Assembly (NCBI GenBank): GCA_902805475.1
Contig: CADCSX010000023.1
Coordinates: 2,542,001 to 2,606,000 of the forward strand
DNA from: Entonaema liquescens
Lineage: Eukaryota > Ascomycota > Sordariomycetes > Xylariales > Xylariaceae
Direction of reading: 5' to 3'
DNA: 64,000 nucleotides
The position numbers were made by a program, and so were the translations under genes. Positions 1 through 11,317 of the stretch are shown one piece after another. Position 1 is the stretch's first letter; every line of letters starts with the position of its first letter. The notes under the pieces are model-generated. The model did no database searches. It had not been told where the DNA came from and saw only the letters and a list, made by a program, of their open reading frames with translations.

Positions 1-570
1 GAAAGCAAGTCTGCCGTCCGAAGCACCGGAGAAGGCGAGGGCTGGGATGCCGGCCTTGAGGGTCGAGTAGACGGCTACACCGACGGTTCCGGAGAACGGT
101 ACCTCAAGGAACAGGTTGCTTCCCACGTTTGGTCCAGAGACGACGAGGTCCGGGCCTTGTCCATCCCACACCGCAGGGCCAAATTTTTCGATTCCAAAGC
201 GAGCAGATGTTACAGGGAACGAGTTAACCCAGTTTAATCGTGGATTTGTCGAGTTACTGCCTGTAGGGCCGCTATTCGGAGGGCAGCTGTTGTAGTCACA
301 AGCCGCCGTACGCGGGGACGGATCCTTGTCGGAGGATCCTAGCGCATTGATTCAGCTTACAGCGATGAGATTAGGTTTAGGGCGAAGCTTACCTGTACCA
401 GACTTGTTTTCAGCTGGCGCTGACAGGACGACATCATGGCCAGCTTTTATCAGCTCCTCATGCAGGGATCGAATGTAGAGCTCTGCCCAGCCGTCATCAT
501 TTGACTGAAGGATACGGATGGCATGCGCGCCCGCAACGAGCGACGCGGATAGTAAGGACTGGGCGCGCAT
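1..570 (-). CDS. SurE-like secreted acid phosphatase / 5'-nucleotidase (3' end outside window)
   Basis: Partial gene running off the left edge. SurE-family proteins are metal-dependent phosphatases acting on nucleoside monophosphates and other phosphate esters; fungal members are often exported. I start at the ATG at 570 because it opens directly into a signal peptide (about residues 1-17, ending AGAHA); an in-frame ATG at 588 would add six residues. The metal-binding motif ILQSNDDG lies at residues 20-27 and the family SGPN loop at residues 127-130. One 54-nt intron at 339..392 (GTAAGC...CTAG) joins the exons in phase 1. A TATTTAAA element 73-81 nt upstream supports the start. The family call is firm; substrate and localisation are inferred. 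Confidence 0.85.
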
Positions 571-1672
571 TTTGAGATGAAGCTTCAATTAGAGAACGAC
601 TGAAGATCTCCATCTGATAAACAACATGGGGCCGTGGGCTCCTTTAAATATCTTGTCTCGTCCATCACATTCGCATTGACACGAGCCGCATTGAGCAAGT
701 CATCCCGTCGCCAATCGACCCCTGACCATCTCAGGAACCTTCATTCGATGAGAACAGCCAATCAGAAACCTTGACAGGATGATATACCGAGCAATGAAAC
801 GCTAAAATGGGGACCGAGCAGGACGCCGAGCCTCTAGTCTCGCCCGTCCCTTCGAGATCAGCCACACTTCGCAGCCAATCTTGTGGGGCACGTGGGATCT
901 GCAACGCGCCATAGATCTCCCGTGAGGGAGAGTTCGCCGTAGAAAAGCCATCAATCCCATCCCCAGCAAGGCAGGTCCATAAAAGTGCCAAGGTGTCGCT
1001 GTCGCCCTCGGCGAAACCCGTATTCGCCAGACATTTGAAACTCGTCTATTCAATGGGAATAGGAGCTTTGCATGTCATATCAATAATCTGTTACAAGTAG
1101 CACCATTTAAGACAGTTTTATGGGAGTCTATCAATAATAGATTCGGCGATAACATCCCAGCAGCGAATCCGATGGATATAGACTCCGTGGGTACGTATTC
1201 GCACGCTCTAACTTAGGTAGGTGTTACCTTCTGAATAGGGTAAGTAGCACGGGAGCGGCATCTCGGCCACCCGGGAGGAAAGAGTGGGTGCTTCCGGAGA
1301 CAAGTGGAGACAGCCATTCGATTTGTGCCATCGCGGAACGTGCTTGGATTGTCTCTGTGTCACGAGAATACGGAGAAAAAGCACCGCATCTCTATAATTG
1401 TTACGAGCATCACTATTATTAGTACCTAACTCGCATATCTAGAACCAAAGTTTGCGATAAAGATACGTTCGATGATCAATCAAGCGTCTCGTTACACTTT
1501 GACTGTCCACTAATGTTGAATAGTTGGGCCCAACCAGTCCATTGCCGGGCGCCGGGAAGACCGATGTTGCTATCTCTACCAATCTTCCAATAGCGTGACC
1601 GCAGGGCCGTGGAATTGTTGGTCTACGAAATACAGACCTGAGAGCAGGGAATATCCCATCTCACTAAGTGGG
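571..1672. other. Intergenic, no gene seen
   Basis: Promoter side of the SurE-like gene. Short ORFs on the minus strand between about 730 and 1055 overlap each other in different frames and show no family resemblance. Nothing else is supportable. Confidence 0.6.
643..651 (-). promoter_or_regulatory. TATA-like element of the SurE-like gene
   Basis: On the minus strand this reads ATATTTAAA, about 75 nt before the ATG at 570. Several other genes in the window have a similar TATTTAAA or TATATAA box 70-115 nt before the start codon. Confidence 0.5.
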
Positions 1673-2088
1673 TTACACGGAAATTAAAATATCAACCCCA
1701 AGGAACTGCTTAGCATTGTAAACGCTATTATGTGCTTTATCCACCAGTATTCGAAAACCTCCATCACATTCGACAACGCTGGTCGAGCTCATACTATAGT
1801 TTGAATAGACTGAGTTAAAGAAACCCCTCTTCGCACGCGGCGAGTATAATATGCATTCCGGGATCCAGAAGCTTAGGTACCTAGGCACGTAGTTATCCCT
1901 TATGGAGGCAACGCGATATGTGGGATAGCTAATCCCGTCTGTGAAACCATTGTCACCATCTTCCAATTGCATTTAATCGTTGCAAGGTTATAAAGGAAAT
2001 GTTGAACGTTGTGGTCATTATTACGATACACACTTGCGGAGAAACGGCAGCCTAGGGCAAGAGCGACGATAGATTTCTTTTCTGCCAT
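1673..2088 (-). CDS. Possible small secreted protein, two exons (weak model)
   Basis: Speculative. An ATG at 2088 opens a short hydrophobic leader (MAEKKSIVALALGC...). If an intron at 1960..2033 (GTGTGT...GGAAG on the minus strand) is removed, the phase fits and the frame continues through a 94-codon stretch to a stop at 1673, giving about 113 residues. The mature part is rich in Tyr and Ser and has only two Cys. I recognise no family. The donor is GT but the acceptor context is poor, and there is no strong TATA box. It may be a remnant rather than a working gene. Confidence 0.3.
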
Positions 2089-3069
2089 AGCGTTGAGGAA
2101 GAAGGTCAGGCGCGGGCCGCTTAGCAATGCCCCTCGACTGTCATATTTTTCCAGGAGAACTAACACTAGGTCTCCAATTGAGCGATCCAAGAAGTCAAAA
2201 CGAGGCTCTAATTTAGTATCGTGCCCAGAGAAAAGTATCTAAACGAAGCCTCTAGGTTAGACTCCAGCTGCGATATGCTTGAAGATCGAACTTGCATTTT
2301 TACACGTCAGTAAGAACTGAGTCCTTCGAGTGGCGCGATTATTTCCGTGTTAGCGCTGTTCCTTGCCACAAGGGTTTGGGTATCAACCGAAGTCATTTTT
2401 CTCGAAACACCGTTTAATCTTACTAATATTCCAAGCACATCTCTTCGAAAATTAGATTAGATAAGTGTCAATACTGATAAAAAGTGCATAATATCCATCG
2501 AAGACATGCTAGCCGCCCATAGGTGCGAAGGTTCATTCCGCTCATTGCTTACCATGCCAGATACATAGCTGCAGCCCTAGGTATAGTCAGAATGTTTCTT
2601 GGAGAAGAAGTTTAACCTTAACATGATGCACAGGTAGCCTTTCAAACTTTACTCATTCTGTATCCAGCAAACCCCTTATTGAAAGATACAAGGTTATTAA
2701 TTGAATCAATTGTATAATCACATATTTACTAATTAACGTCAAACTATATAGGTCATGTCAGGGGGGCTGCAAGCAATGATTACTTACTGGGCATTATCCA
2801 ATCAGACGGTAATATAAGACGGAATTCGTGTATTATCGTAAGCAGAAAGACAAAATTAGTAAACAAATGTAGTTGTAAGTCTGATGCCAAGGCGCCTCAA
2901 AACCTCCTAAACTATATCTAAGGCACACTGACGAGATAGCATCCGACTGTGATGTAGCCTGTCACTAATACAGCATTAGGCTATTAGATGCCTTCTGCAT
3001 TTCATCACGCAGCTTCGAGCTTCCTGATTCCCATCTGTTTATTTTCCTTAACAGATTCGCTATTCTCGA

Positions 3070-3260
3070 AGCTGAGAGTGGATTTACTCCCATTGGATAC
3101 ACCTTCCGACAGGGTTGGTAACGTCGGTCGATCCGTCAGCGTCTAATAGGTAAACTTTGTCTCTAGCGTCAAGATGTGGGCGCTAGGTGTGAGTTCAGTC
3201 CGTGTCAAAGAACTCCTTTTCTGGGGCTACGTAAGAGCGGTCTTCTTCATTTAAGAAGAG
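3070..3260 (-). pseudogene. Eroded coding-like segment, family unknown
   Basis: One minus-strand frame reads protein-like stretches (NEEDRSYVAPEKEFFDTD, then RPHLDARDKVYLLDADG) interrupted by TGA, TAG and TAA. Each stop could arise from a C-to-T change (CGA, CAG, CAA). I do not recognise the family, and the coding character is a judgement by eye from about 60 codons. Confidence 0.25.
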
Positions 3261-4307
3261 GCTATCTTTCGTGTTTCGAGGCTAGTTATTAGGAAGATAG
3301 GACTATAATAGTATAGAGCATGCTTCAGAAGATATAGCTATCGTCAGGCCGACACTGTTCGGATGGAATAAGTTGCAAAGTGGATACAATTATGGACAGA
3401 GCTCAATCTGTACTGGTCACAATTTGTACATCAAATCAAAACTACACTCATGCGCTATCTTAATATAGGAACGAGTATCTACATGTTCCCACTCGGCAAT
3501 TGTTATTATATCTAGTTACATCTAGTTGAAGAGCATAAGCTAGAGTACCCTCGGCACACCGCGGTCCAAATACATCAACCGATGTGTTCTAGGCTCATAA
3601 TTTCAGAGCGACATCATGAACTTGCCGTAGATTCGGGCGTACATATATACAAAGCCTCTTGATACCACAATCAGTAAATGCATTACTCATATTTATATTG
3701 ACCGTTCTCCCAATGATACCAGTTTCTGTATGTAATTCCGTCAGTAATACCACAGTCTATGTTATTATCGTTATGCCGTTCATAATGTTATACCTCCATA
3801 TACTTCTCTACTGAATGAGATCGAGGACTCTAGAACTTTACATCTACATATATGACATGTAAAATTTCCTAGACAGGCTGCGCAGGGATAGCGGGCAACC
3901 CACTCGGACCACTGACATGAAAGCATAAAAGACCGTTGCCAAGAAGACAACTCTGAGTCTATCTGATTATGGTATCAATATTGGCAAAATATCTCGAGAA
4001 AATCACTTTACCCATGCATTCCAAGTAATTGTCAGCTCTTGAAGCTAACTTAGGTCAGGCTTAGTTAACGTTGTGTAAGTGGCGTCAGCATTGTGCTACG
4101 CAGTAACTGGTTTCGATGCGAAGTGGCTTGGCAGCAGTAGTGTATTAACCCCTGAATCAGTTTTCTTTGTCTATTTTGGGTTGCCCGTCCTAGATTTCAG
4201 CTTTTGATTTCGTAGGTAGTGGCATTTTACTCCCACCAAAGCCGGGGAGATATCGCGAACTTAGGCTTGGCTTAGCGTCAGCCATTTCACCGCTCTCGCC
4301 TCTGTAG

Positions 4308-4317
4308 TATTTAAATA
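4308..4317 (+). promoter_or_regulatory. TATA box of the GH105-like gene
   Basis: TATTTAAATA about 71 nt upstream of the ATG at 4388. Confidence 0.55.
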
Positions 4318-4387
4318 CCAGGTTCAACGCCAGATCAATCCGACACCATGAGAGTAACCAAATAAGAACACAGCATAAATAGCAACA

Positions 4388-5577
4388 ATGTCGTCTGGAC
4401 TCATTAACAACATCATTTCACAAGGGCAGCGCCTGGCCACACATAGCTGGGAGTATGGTGCCTTTACCGAAGCTCTCCTTGAGTGGCACACACCAAGCGC
4501 CTCAGTTTTTGGCGATGACCCGTTCCCGGGAGGAAAGATACCAGTCCTACAAGTAGACTCGACGCCCGCGCTTTCATATGTGAAGCCTCACATTGTGACC
4601 AATGCAGACACGCTTGTTGGTGCAGATGGTATGCTATCTCGAAGCGAAGTGTTACATATTCCTCTGCTTTCAAAGCTAACTCCTTAGTAGGCGCCGCAGG
4701 CGATCCAGCTTCTCTCGGTGTCTATGCCATTTTAATCGGCCAGACCCAGCATGAATACCTTTCAGCGTCGGAACGTCAAGTTAACCACCTACTCACGGCT
4801 GTGCCAAGATACTCAAATGGTGCCATAAGTCATCGAGAGTCGGTAGCTGAGTTGTGGGCTGACTTCATTTACATGGCGCCGCCTACCCTAGCCTACTGGG
4901 CCATCCAGACGGATGATGTGGACCTATTAGCAACAGCCCTCCAACAATGCGTCCTATATCGAGATGTTCTGGCCGTTCCGACGAATGCTCATAGCGCACC
5001 CGGGCTCTGGCACCACATCATCGGCCCGGAGAGCCAAGACTTGGGAATTTGGAGCACTGGAAACGCATGGGCTGCTGCTGGAATGAGCCGCGTGTATGCG
5101 ACGGCGAAAAAGTCCCGGCACGCGAACAACGATAAAGTGAAGTCCAAAATGGCGCAGGTGAAGGGCATTATCAGGACAATCTTAGATGGCGCGATCGAGC
5201 TCGACAATGCTGAGCACGACGAACCGCTTCTACGCAACTACCTCAATGATACCACCTGGTTTGGAGAACTATCTGGTACAGCGCTCATAACAGCGACAGC
5301 ATATCGTATGGGACAACTTGAGCCTAATGAGTTTGGCGGAAAGTATACGGGATGGGCAGACAGCAATAGAGAGGCCGTCGCCGAGAAGATAAGCAGCGAC
5401 GGACTACTGTCTCCGGTCATTAACCCGTTGAATTGGAGAGATAGGACGCCAGGAAAGGAATCCCCAGAAGCCCAAAGCTTTGCTCTGCTGATGTTTGCGG
5501 CCTACCGAGACTTTACTTCTAGCAAATCTAATGGAGAGTGCTTGGTAGACGAAGAGGAAGATGCGGTTTATGTGTAA
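4388..5577 (+). CDS. GH105/YteR-like unsaturated glycosyl hydrolase (six-hairpin fold)
   Basis: Resembles fungal proteins annotated as cell-wall glycosyl hydrolase YteR, related to GH105 enzymes that remove the unsaturated uronic acid left on oligosaccharides by pectin lyases. The conserved region includes RYSNGAISHRESVAELWADF, FIYMAPPTLAYWA and GIWSTGNAWAAAGM. Exon 1 ends at 4628 (phase 1). The intron starts GTATGC at 4629 and has a GCTAAC branch site and tandem acceptors at 4687 or 4690; both keep the frame and differ by one residue. The protein is about 375 aa. No signal peptide is visible, which fits intracellular processing of imported oligosaccharides. It is convergent with the tannase-family gene. 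The fold and family call is good; the exact substrate is inferred. Confidence 0.8.
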
Positions 5578-5798
5578 TAGAAGAGTACAAGTGGGTAAGC
5601 AAGGAAAAGTATTAAGCAGAAGGACACTCTTTCGGTATTTTATTAAATAGATTTAGAATACAATTTTCCTAGGTACTTGAAAGATTTTGCATCTGCTCAA
5701 GAGGTATGCTAATCAGTTTGGCGCTGGTCGTACCTATTGACCCTAACCACTTTGCCTCTCGACACTGTTTCTGGACAACTCGTCCTCTCTATAGCCCC

Positions 5799-7355
5799 TC
5801 AATTACCGCAATAGAAATCACTTGCTGTGGCGTTTCCGCTCGTTCCATTATAGTGTGCCTTCTGAGGGTAAGGACACAAAATACTCTCACGAACAGGGCC
5901 ACTTTCCGCAGAAGTCGCTGCAACGATACTATCAGGGGCAACACCAGATTCGACCCATGAAACGAGGGCTTTGAGAATTCCAGCAGGATAGTACCCTCCA
6001 GAACCTGCCCAGCAGTGAACCACTCCTGGCGCTTCGAAAAGGCGATAGTAGTCGTGTATTTGCTTATCGTTGGCTGCAACACTTTCATAGAAGTGTTCCG
6101 AAGAGTCTGGGGGAACAATACCATCAACTAGGCCGTGGTATGATAATAGTTTGCCTCCTTTTTCTCGGAAGCCGTCCAAGTTAGGCTGCACGTTGAAGAT
6201 AGGCCCATACTCATCCAGCGATCGTTGAAATAAATCCTGAAGGTCTTCGATTGTTACGGTCTCAACATCGAAGGTAGGGTCTTTCTTAACAAGAAGTCGT
6301 ATCCACACATCAACAATATCATTTGTGTGCGCTGTACAAGTGCCGTTTCCTGAGCAATTAGTTGTTGCAAGTCCTGCATTGACTCCGAGGCTGAGGGCCT
6401 TGTCCACTAGGTCGGCCCCCTTTGTTAGTCCCCACCAAAGGAACGAGCCATCCACTTTCCGAGCACCAGTCCACGTCGCAATTGTGACATTAGCCGCAGC
6501 TTCTGAGATCTGGACAGTTCCGGAATCAATATCTGCGCAAGCAATAGACTTGCCCACCATGGAATATGGGTCAAAGTCACAAGACTTCGGGTCAGTGACG
6601 ATTCCATCAAGTAGCCCATCGTTGCCATCGCAGTGCTTGATGAAGGCTTCCTTGATCGCAACAAACTCACAGTTCTTCGGATACTGGCCCAGCGCTTTCA
6701 TCACAACTTGAGGCCAATGGTCCGCCACTCCCAAGCCGGCAAAGTCGATTGCCGGAGCCGAAGCTACTATTCCATCGAAGGCGGCAGGGTATTTCTCAGC
6801 GATCTTGAAACCTTGCCGTCCGCCCTGCGAGCACCCATTCCAATAGGAGTATGCTGGTGGTTTGCCGTAGTAATTTTCCGTAATTGCTTTGCCGATAATA
6901 GATAATTCATTGAGCGAGTTGGATCCAAATTCTTCGAGGAGGTGAAGGTCAACATGTCCGGGACTCTTCAATATCCAGTCGTCAGGGAGTAGTGAAGAAT
7001 GGCCGGCATCGGTGGTTACGGCAGAGTACCCCTCTGCTACGGCTCCGAGCATGGTGTAATTGGTGAGCATGAAGTTAATGCCTCCGGCCGAATAACCTCC
7101 TCCGCCAACACCCTGCAATCTTCCATTCCACTCTTGGGGGAGATATACACTGATGAGGACACTATCAGACTTCCCGATATGCGTGTAGGTGGTTGTGAGA
7201 TTGCAGAAGCTGATACCTTCAGCGTAGATGGCTCCATTATTTACGTATGCGCTCTCGGGAACTTGGATGGTTAGATTAGATACTAGCGAAGCGCTGAGCG
7301 AAGTGAATTGGACACCGGGCAAATCCGGGTACGCGAATTGGGCGGGACTACACAT
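5799..7355 (-). CDS. Tannase / feruloyl esterase family serine hydrolase
   Basis: Intronless, 518 aa. Members hydrolyse aromatic esters such as feruloyl groups on plant polysaccharides, or gallotannins. The nucleophile motif GCSQGGRQG sits in the typical context (SYWNGCSQGG). The acid and histidine fit the family CS-D-HC arrangement: Asp in the HGLVDGIVPP region and His in GVVHCWAG near the C-terminus, where a cysteine pair characteristically links Ser and His. Tannase-family proteins are normally secreted, yet the N-terminus MCSPAQFAYPDLPG has no signal peptide and no convincing upstream exon. It is either an unusual cytosolic form or a 5' exon is missed. A TTTAAATAT box lies about 75 nt upstream. 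The neighbouring pectin-type hydrolase and regulator suggest a role in plant-polymer use. Confidence 0.85.
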   Translation of the reverse strand: MCSPAQFAYPDLPGVQFTSLSASLVSNLTIQVPESAYVNNGAIYAEGISFCNLTTTYTHIGKSDSVLISVYLPQEWNGRLQGVGGGGYSAGGINFMLTNYTMLGAVAEGYSAVTTDAGHSSLLPDDWILKSPGHVDLHLLEEFGSNSLNELSIIGKAITENYYGKPPAYSYWNGCSQGGRQGFKIAEKYPAAFDGIVASAPAIDFAGLGVADHWPQVVMKALGQYPKNCEFVAIKEAFIKHCDGNDGLLDGIVTDPKSCDFDPYSMVGKSIACADIDSGTVQISEAAANVTIATWTGARKVDGSFLWWGLTKGADLVDKALSLGVNAGLATTNCSGNGTCTAHTNDIVDVWIRLLVKKDPTFDVETVTIEDLQDLFQRSLDEYGPIFNVQPNLDGFREKGGKLLSYHGLVDGIVPPDSSEHFYESVAANDKQIHDYYRLFEAPGVVHCWAGSGGYYPAGILKALVSWVESGVAPDSIVAATSAESGPVRESILCPYPQKAHYNGTSGNATASDFYCGN

Positions 7356-8540
7356 GGTGAAGGATGTGTTGATCTTATTGCTATAACCATGAGTACTTGG
7401 CTTTTAGACTTTGGGGATGCTAACGATGCTTTAAATATCTAACCTGTAGTCTATTAGGTCCTATCACGACAACCGCCTGGTTGTGATGCTTACTTTGGTT
7501 GTCCTACCAGGGGTTCAGCTTTAAGCCTTGATTTATAATAATATTCTCATAATCACTCCGATCCGACTTTAATCCTTTGAGATCCAGGGAACTCGTCTTA
7601 ACCCCATATCTTAACCCCATATGTTATGTGCATGTCAATAATTTCGAAATAGGGACCTGGGAGAGTTTTAATTGGTTGAGGATTATGCGTGGTGATCGTA
7701 TATTCCTTATTATGTGGAAATTATTCAAAAGCTTAAAATCTTTAATGGTACTAATACTCTCATAAGGGTTATGCGCTTAACCTTTTTAATCATGAAGGAT
7801 TGCATTTCATAGCTGACCTCCTATTGATTGCATGGGGTTGATATGAACAGCCCACTCCGGCAGTCTTCTCCCTGGGTACGATCGGAGTTTTCGGTGAAGG
7901 ATATTCTCCTATTCAAGATACGATCTATCGGGAGCCCCGCCCCGAAAGCATTCCGAGACACTGCGGAGAAACAAGGTTACACATGTGCATATTTACGGAC
8001 CTGGACGGATGAGCTCCGTAGCTTCGGTCCCGGTCGGTCGGAGTAGCACTAAACTGAGCATCAAGATGGGAAAGTAAGCTCATTCGTTATATTAGTTATA
8101 CGAAACACGCATTTAATTACGGAACTATTGTTCAATAGTTAATCAGGTTTGTACTTCAGATAGGCTACCTGGGTAAATATGTAGCTTACCTCATAAAACG
8201 AAGTCTTCCAGACCATGCAATAGAGACCTTTTGAGCAATATTTGCATAGTCATAATCCAAACCTTCTGATCTAACCTTTTTCTATCAATAATATTGCATA
8301 AAATGAAATGAATGGGTACATAGAAGTGAGCATTGGCGACCTAAAAATAGATTGGGTCCTACGTACATGATCTTATGCACGCGAAGACATCCTTGGTGTG
8401 GCGCAGCTTTTGCTGTGCACGAAGCAAATATCAGCTCGGTAAATATGGGAATGTCCGATAATAACAGTAACGGCTTTCACGCTCACGGCGTCAGAAACCC
8501 CAAGACTCACGAACTCACGATAGAAAAGTCCTAATTCAAG
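7356..8540. other. Intergenic region upstream of the Zn2Cys6 regulator
   Basis: AT-rich on the left. A GC-richer block at about 7850-8046 contains CGG and CCG triplets (for example CGGATGAGCTCCG near 8006), the half-sites typically bound by Zn2Cys6 proteins, but no single site can be assigned. Short ORFs here look random. Confidence 0.45.
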
Positions 8541-10039
8541 ATGCAGGACGTGCAAACGACCGTCCCGCCTCTTCCTATTCGCAGGTCTGCTTGCGATCGG
8601 TGCAAGGGACAAAAATTAAGATGCTTGAGAGAACCGGGACAAGAGCGCTGCTACCGGTGTACGAGAGCAGATGCACAATGCGCCACTACCCCTAATGTGC
8701 CCATACGCTCCCGTCGGCGGGTGGTAGACATAAATCCAAGAGCACAGAAACGACCGCGACAGGATGAGCAACTGATTAATCCGAGCGCTCATGTTGATCA
8801 GTCAATTAATACACCCCCGTCCATGTTCTTTGAGGGATCTAGCAGTATGCAAAGTACAGTGACTTATCCTCCCGAAACAGTTGGATCCTGGGACCCTACT
8901 ATCTATGACTCCATGTTCGACAATGGCTTCAATGGAAATTTCGCACCTTTAGATGTCACCACTAATAAGGCCTATTTACCCATGGAATATCAATCAGAGA
9001 CAATACCCCTATCTACTTTTCAAATGGGTGCTCCACCGGCCGGAGCGCTATCTTTGCAAGGCCGGGAGACCGCTATTGACAGCACATCGGCTTCTCCGGA
9101 AGGCGTTGTTGCTGCTCAGGATGCGGTTATCGAAGTCGGCCGTGGGATTTCCGAGGGTGATACGCAACGGCTTGCCAAGATCAACCTCGATTTGGTTAAG
9201 CTTCTAGACCAGATTGGGCGAGGGTCTCCTGAGATAAATCTCGACGCACTTGTTACGCCTAATGACAGCTCGGACGACTTTTCCGGGACTCCAATCCATA
9301 GTGTGCTGGGCACCAGCCGCGAGTTTGTAGAAGTTATAAGTACGCTTTCGGAAACGAATCGGACCCCAGCAGCACCGTCGTCGCATGGTTCTTCACCGAG
9401 GACGCCGGAATCGAGAGCTGGTAGCAGCACGAGCAGTTTAACCAGGGGTCATAATTCTCCACACTCTTCTGAATATGGTCAGACACTAGCAGCACCATCG
9501 TTTGTGTCTACGATAGGAAATGGACCTAAACGCTGTTTCGACTCAACGACGCTCATGCATATCCTCATATCCTACGTACACATTATACAACTACATCTCA
9601 TAATCTTTACTCATTGTTATGAGGCGCTCCTCGAGGTCTCTAAACGCGACGTACCTTCACTGTGTGAGCTTCCGGGGGTCGACTTCGGCAGTTTCCCGCT
9701 TCGTACGTGATTCCTTTCCCAAATCCTACGTAAAATAATAGCACTAACTTGCCTACAGAATCCGGTAACCTGCAAGCTACATTATTCATCCAAGTTATCA
9801 TAAATCTCTTCGAGAAGATAGAGAATCTGCTCGGAATACCCCAAGAATTCCAACTCAATCCACGCGGGACTCGCCATGGTGGCCTACTGAGTGATCCGGA
9901 GTTTTCCAGGATGCTGAGGTCAGTTTTAGCTAAGGAGGAGCTTGTATGCAAGCCAGATCTAGGGAAAGGTGGCGTTATTGCACTGCGAAAGTATATTGAG
10001 CAAGCACGACAGCTACTGCGGGATAGTATAGAGCCGTAG
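8541..10039 (+). CDS. Zn2Cys6 (GAL4-type) transcription factor with AflR-like C-terminal region
   Basis: Fungal binuclear zinc-cluster regulator, about 480 aa. The DNA-binding domain is at residues 18-47 with spacing C-x2-C-x6-C-x8-C-x2-C-x6-C and a basic tail (RSRRR). A Ser/Thr/Pro-rich linker follows. The C-terminal helix-rich part (MHILISYVHIIQLHLIIF, LQATLFIQVIINLFEKIE) resembles the regulatory domain of AflR-like proteins controlling local gene clusters. One 56-nt intron at 9703..9758 (GTACGT...CACTAAC...ACAG) joins in phase 1. It lies between the tannase-family gene and the SDR gene and is convergent with the latter, so local control of these enzymes is plausible but only inferred. Confidence 0.85.
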
Positions 10040-10195
10040 ATGACTATTAGTTCGTTAATACTTAGACTTAATTTTGCGCCCCCTGTTTCCCTACCTTTAA
10101 CCCCTCTACCTCATAAGATCACACACTAAGTCATAACATATTATTCTCGTGTATAAAGGCAAGCAACCCCCCACCTAGCCTTGTATCGATTCAAA

Positions 10196-11317
10196 TTATG
10201 CGGTTAAACCTTCTTCCCTCTCAATCTCTTCTTTGCTAGGAGACCATTTGTCCTGGAGACTTTTATCAAGCGTTAGTCTGTAGACATCCTTAGGCCACCA
10301 TTCGCCCCAGCTCGTGAAGAAGATCTGATCAGGGTCTTCGGGAAAATCTTCTACTGTGAATGCGCCGTAGATACTTCGAGCGCCTACCAATAGTGTAAGT
10401 TACGTATAACACCTAAATTTCGGGGGTTGTGGACTGAATATACCTTCTGGGACGCTCCTTGCTTCTGGACTGTTGAGAGGTAAAGTAAACTGATTGATGC
10501 TGCCTCTTGCGAGGCTAGTACCTGGGACAAAGCCAGGCGACACGGCGACAACTTGGCATTTGCCCTGGAGTTGGCGGCGCCACCAGTGCGCTCCGAGCAG
10601 CTGCACGAACTTTGTGGCAGCGTACACACTACGTTCCGTCTTTGACCCACCCTTGAGATCCTCTTCAAGAAATTCTATGCGTAATTATGAGATCAGCATA
10701 GGTCATATATTAAGAGAGTGAGGGGTTTAACATACTAGGGTCTTCTACCAGACGAATAGCGCCAGAAGAGACAACTACGATGCGCGACTGCGACGCTTCC
10801 AATTTCTTTCGAAGCAAGTGAACAAGGTAATGCTGGGCTAAGGCCCCTATTAGCACAGACTGTTGACTTATGGTAGGTTAGAAGGTGGGTTCTCACAGAG
10901 ATGATTCACTATATATGGCTCACTCCATTTGGAGCCATGAGGACCAGGTTGCTCTGAATTTTTGGATATTGCTGCATTTAGCATCAGATAGTCGATCTTA
11001 TCTTGGCCAACTTTATCCAGGGTTTGCTGGGAGAAAGCCTTCACAGTCTTCAGATTTGATAGCTCTAATGGAAATATCGTAAGGCTATGCTTGCTGTTGT
11101 CATACTTGAGCTCATCGAAGGCAGCCTGGGCGGTTTTTGTGTCCCTAGCTCCGAGAATGAACTTGTATGGTTGCGTTTGCGCAAGAAGTTGTTTAACCAG
11201 CTCAAAGCCCTAGACAACTCAAGGGTCAGAAAGGGGTTTCATGATTAAGGGCAAGTTATTACTTACTAAGCCCGAAGAGGCACCCGTGGCCACAATTGTC
11301 TTTGCTATAGTTGCCAT
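10196..11317 (-). CDS. Short-chain dehydrogenase/reductase (SDR, retinol-dehydrogenase-like)
   Basis: NAD(P)-dependent oxidoreductase of the classical SDR fold, 294 aa over five exons. The cofactor motif TGASSGLG spans the first splice junction, NAA is the structural motif (LMLNAAIS), SGAIR follows strand 5, and the catalytic YAATK motif has a typical SVYAATKFVQLL context. Introns are 11210..11266, 10838..10896, 10675..10735 and 10384..10443. For the second intron I chose acceptor TTAG|CCCAG because it restores the family sequence VNHLSQHYLVHLL in phase. Exon lengths sum to 885 nt. There is no signal peptide. Substrate unknown; proximity to the zinc-cluster regulator suggests a specialised pathway. 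Confidence 0.85.

Larger units (their letters stand above)
2089..4387. other. Long gene-poor stretch
   Basis: About 2.3 kb without an intact ORF. The only coding-like trace is a minus-strand segment near 3070-3260, listed separately. The right end holds the promoter of the GH105-like gene. Confidence 0.6.

Noticed and set aside
7577..8046. Short ORFs between the tannase-family gene and the zinc-cluster regulator
   Set aside because: AT-biased, random-looking products without start context; probably promoter and leader sequence.
10838..10896. Alternative acceptors CAACAG or CTAATAG for the second SDR intron
   Set aside because: CAACAG breaks the frame; CTAATAG keeps it but inserts three residues into the conserved VNHLSQHYL segment.
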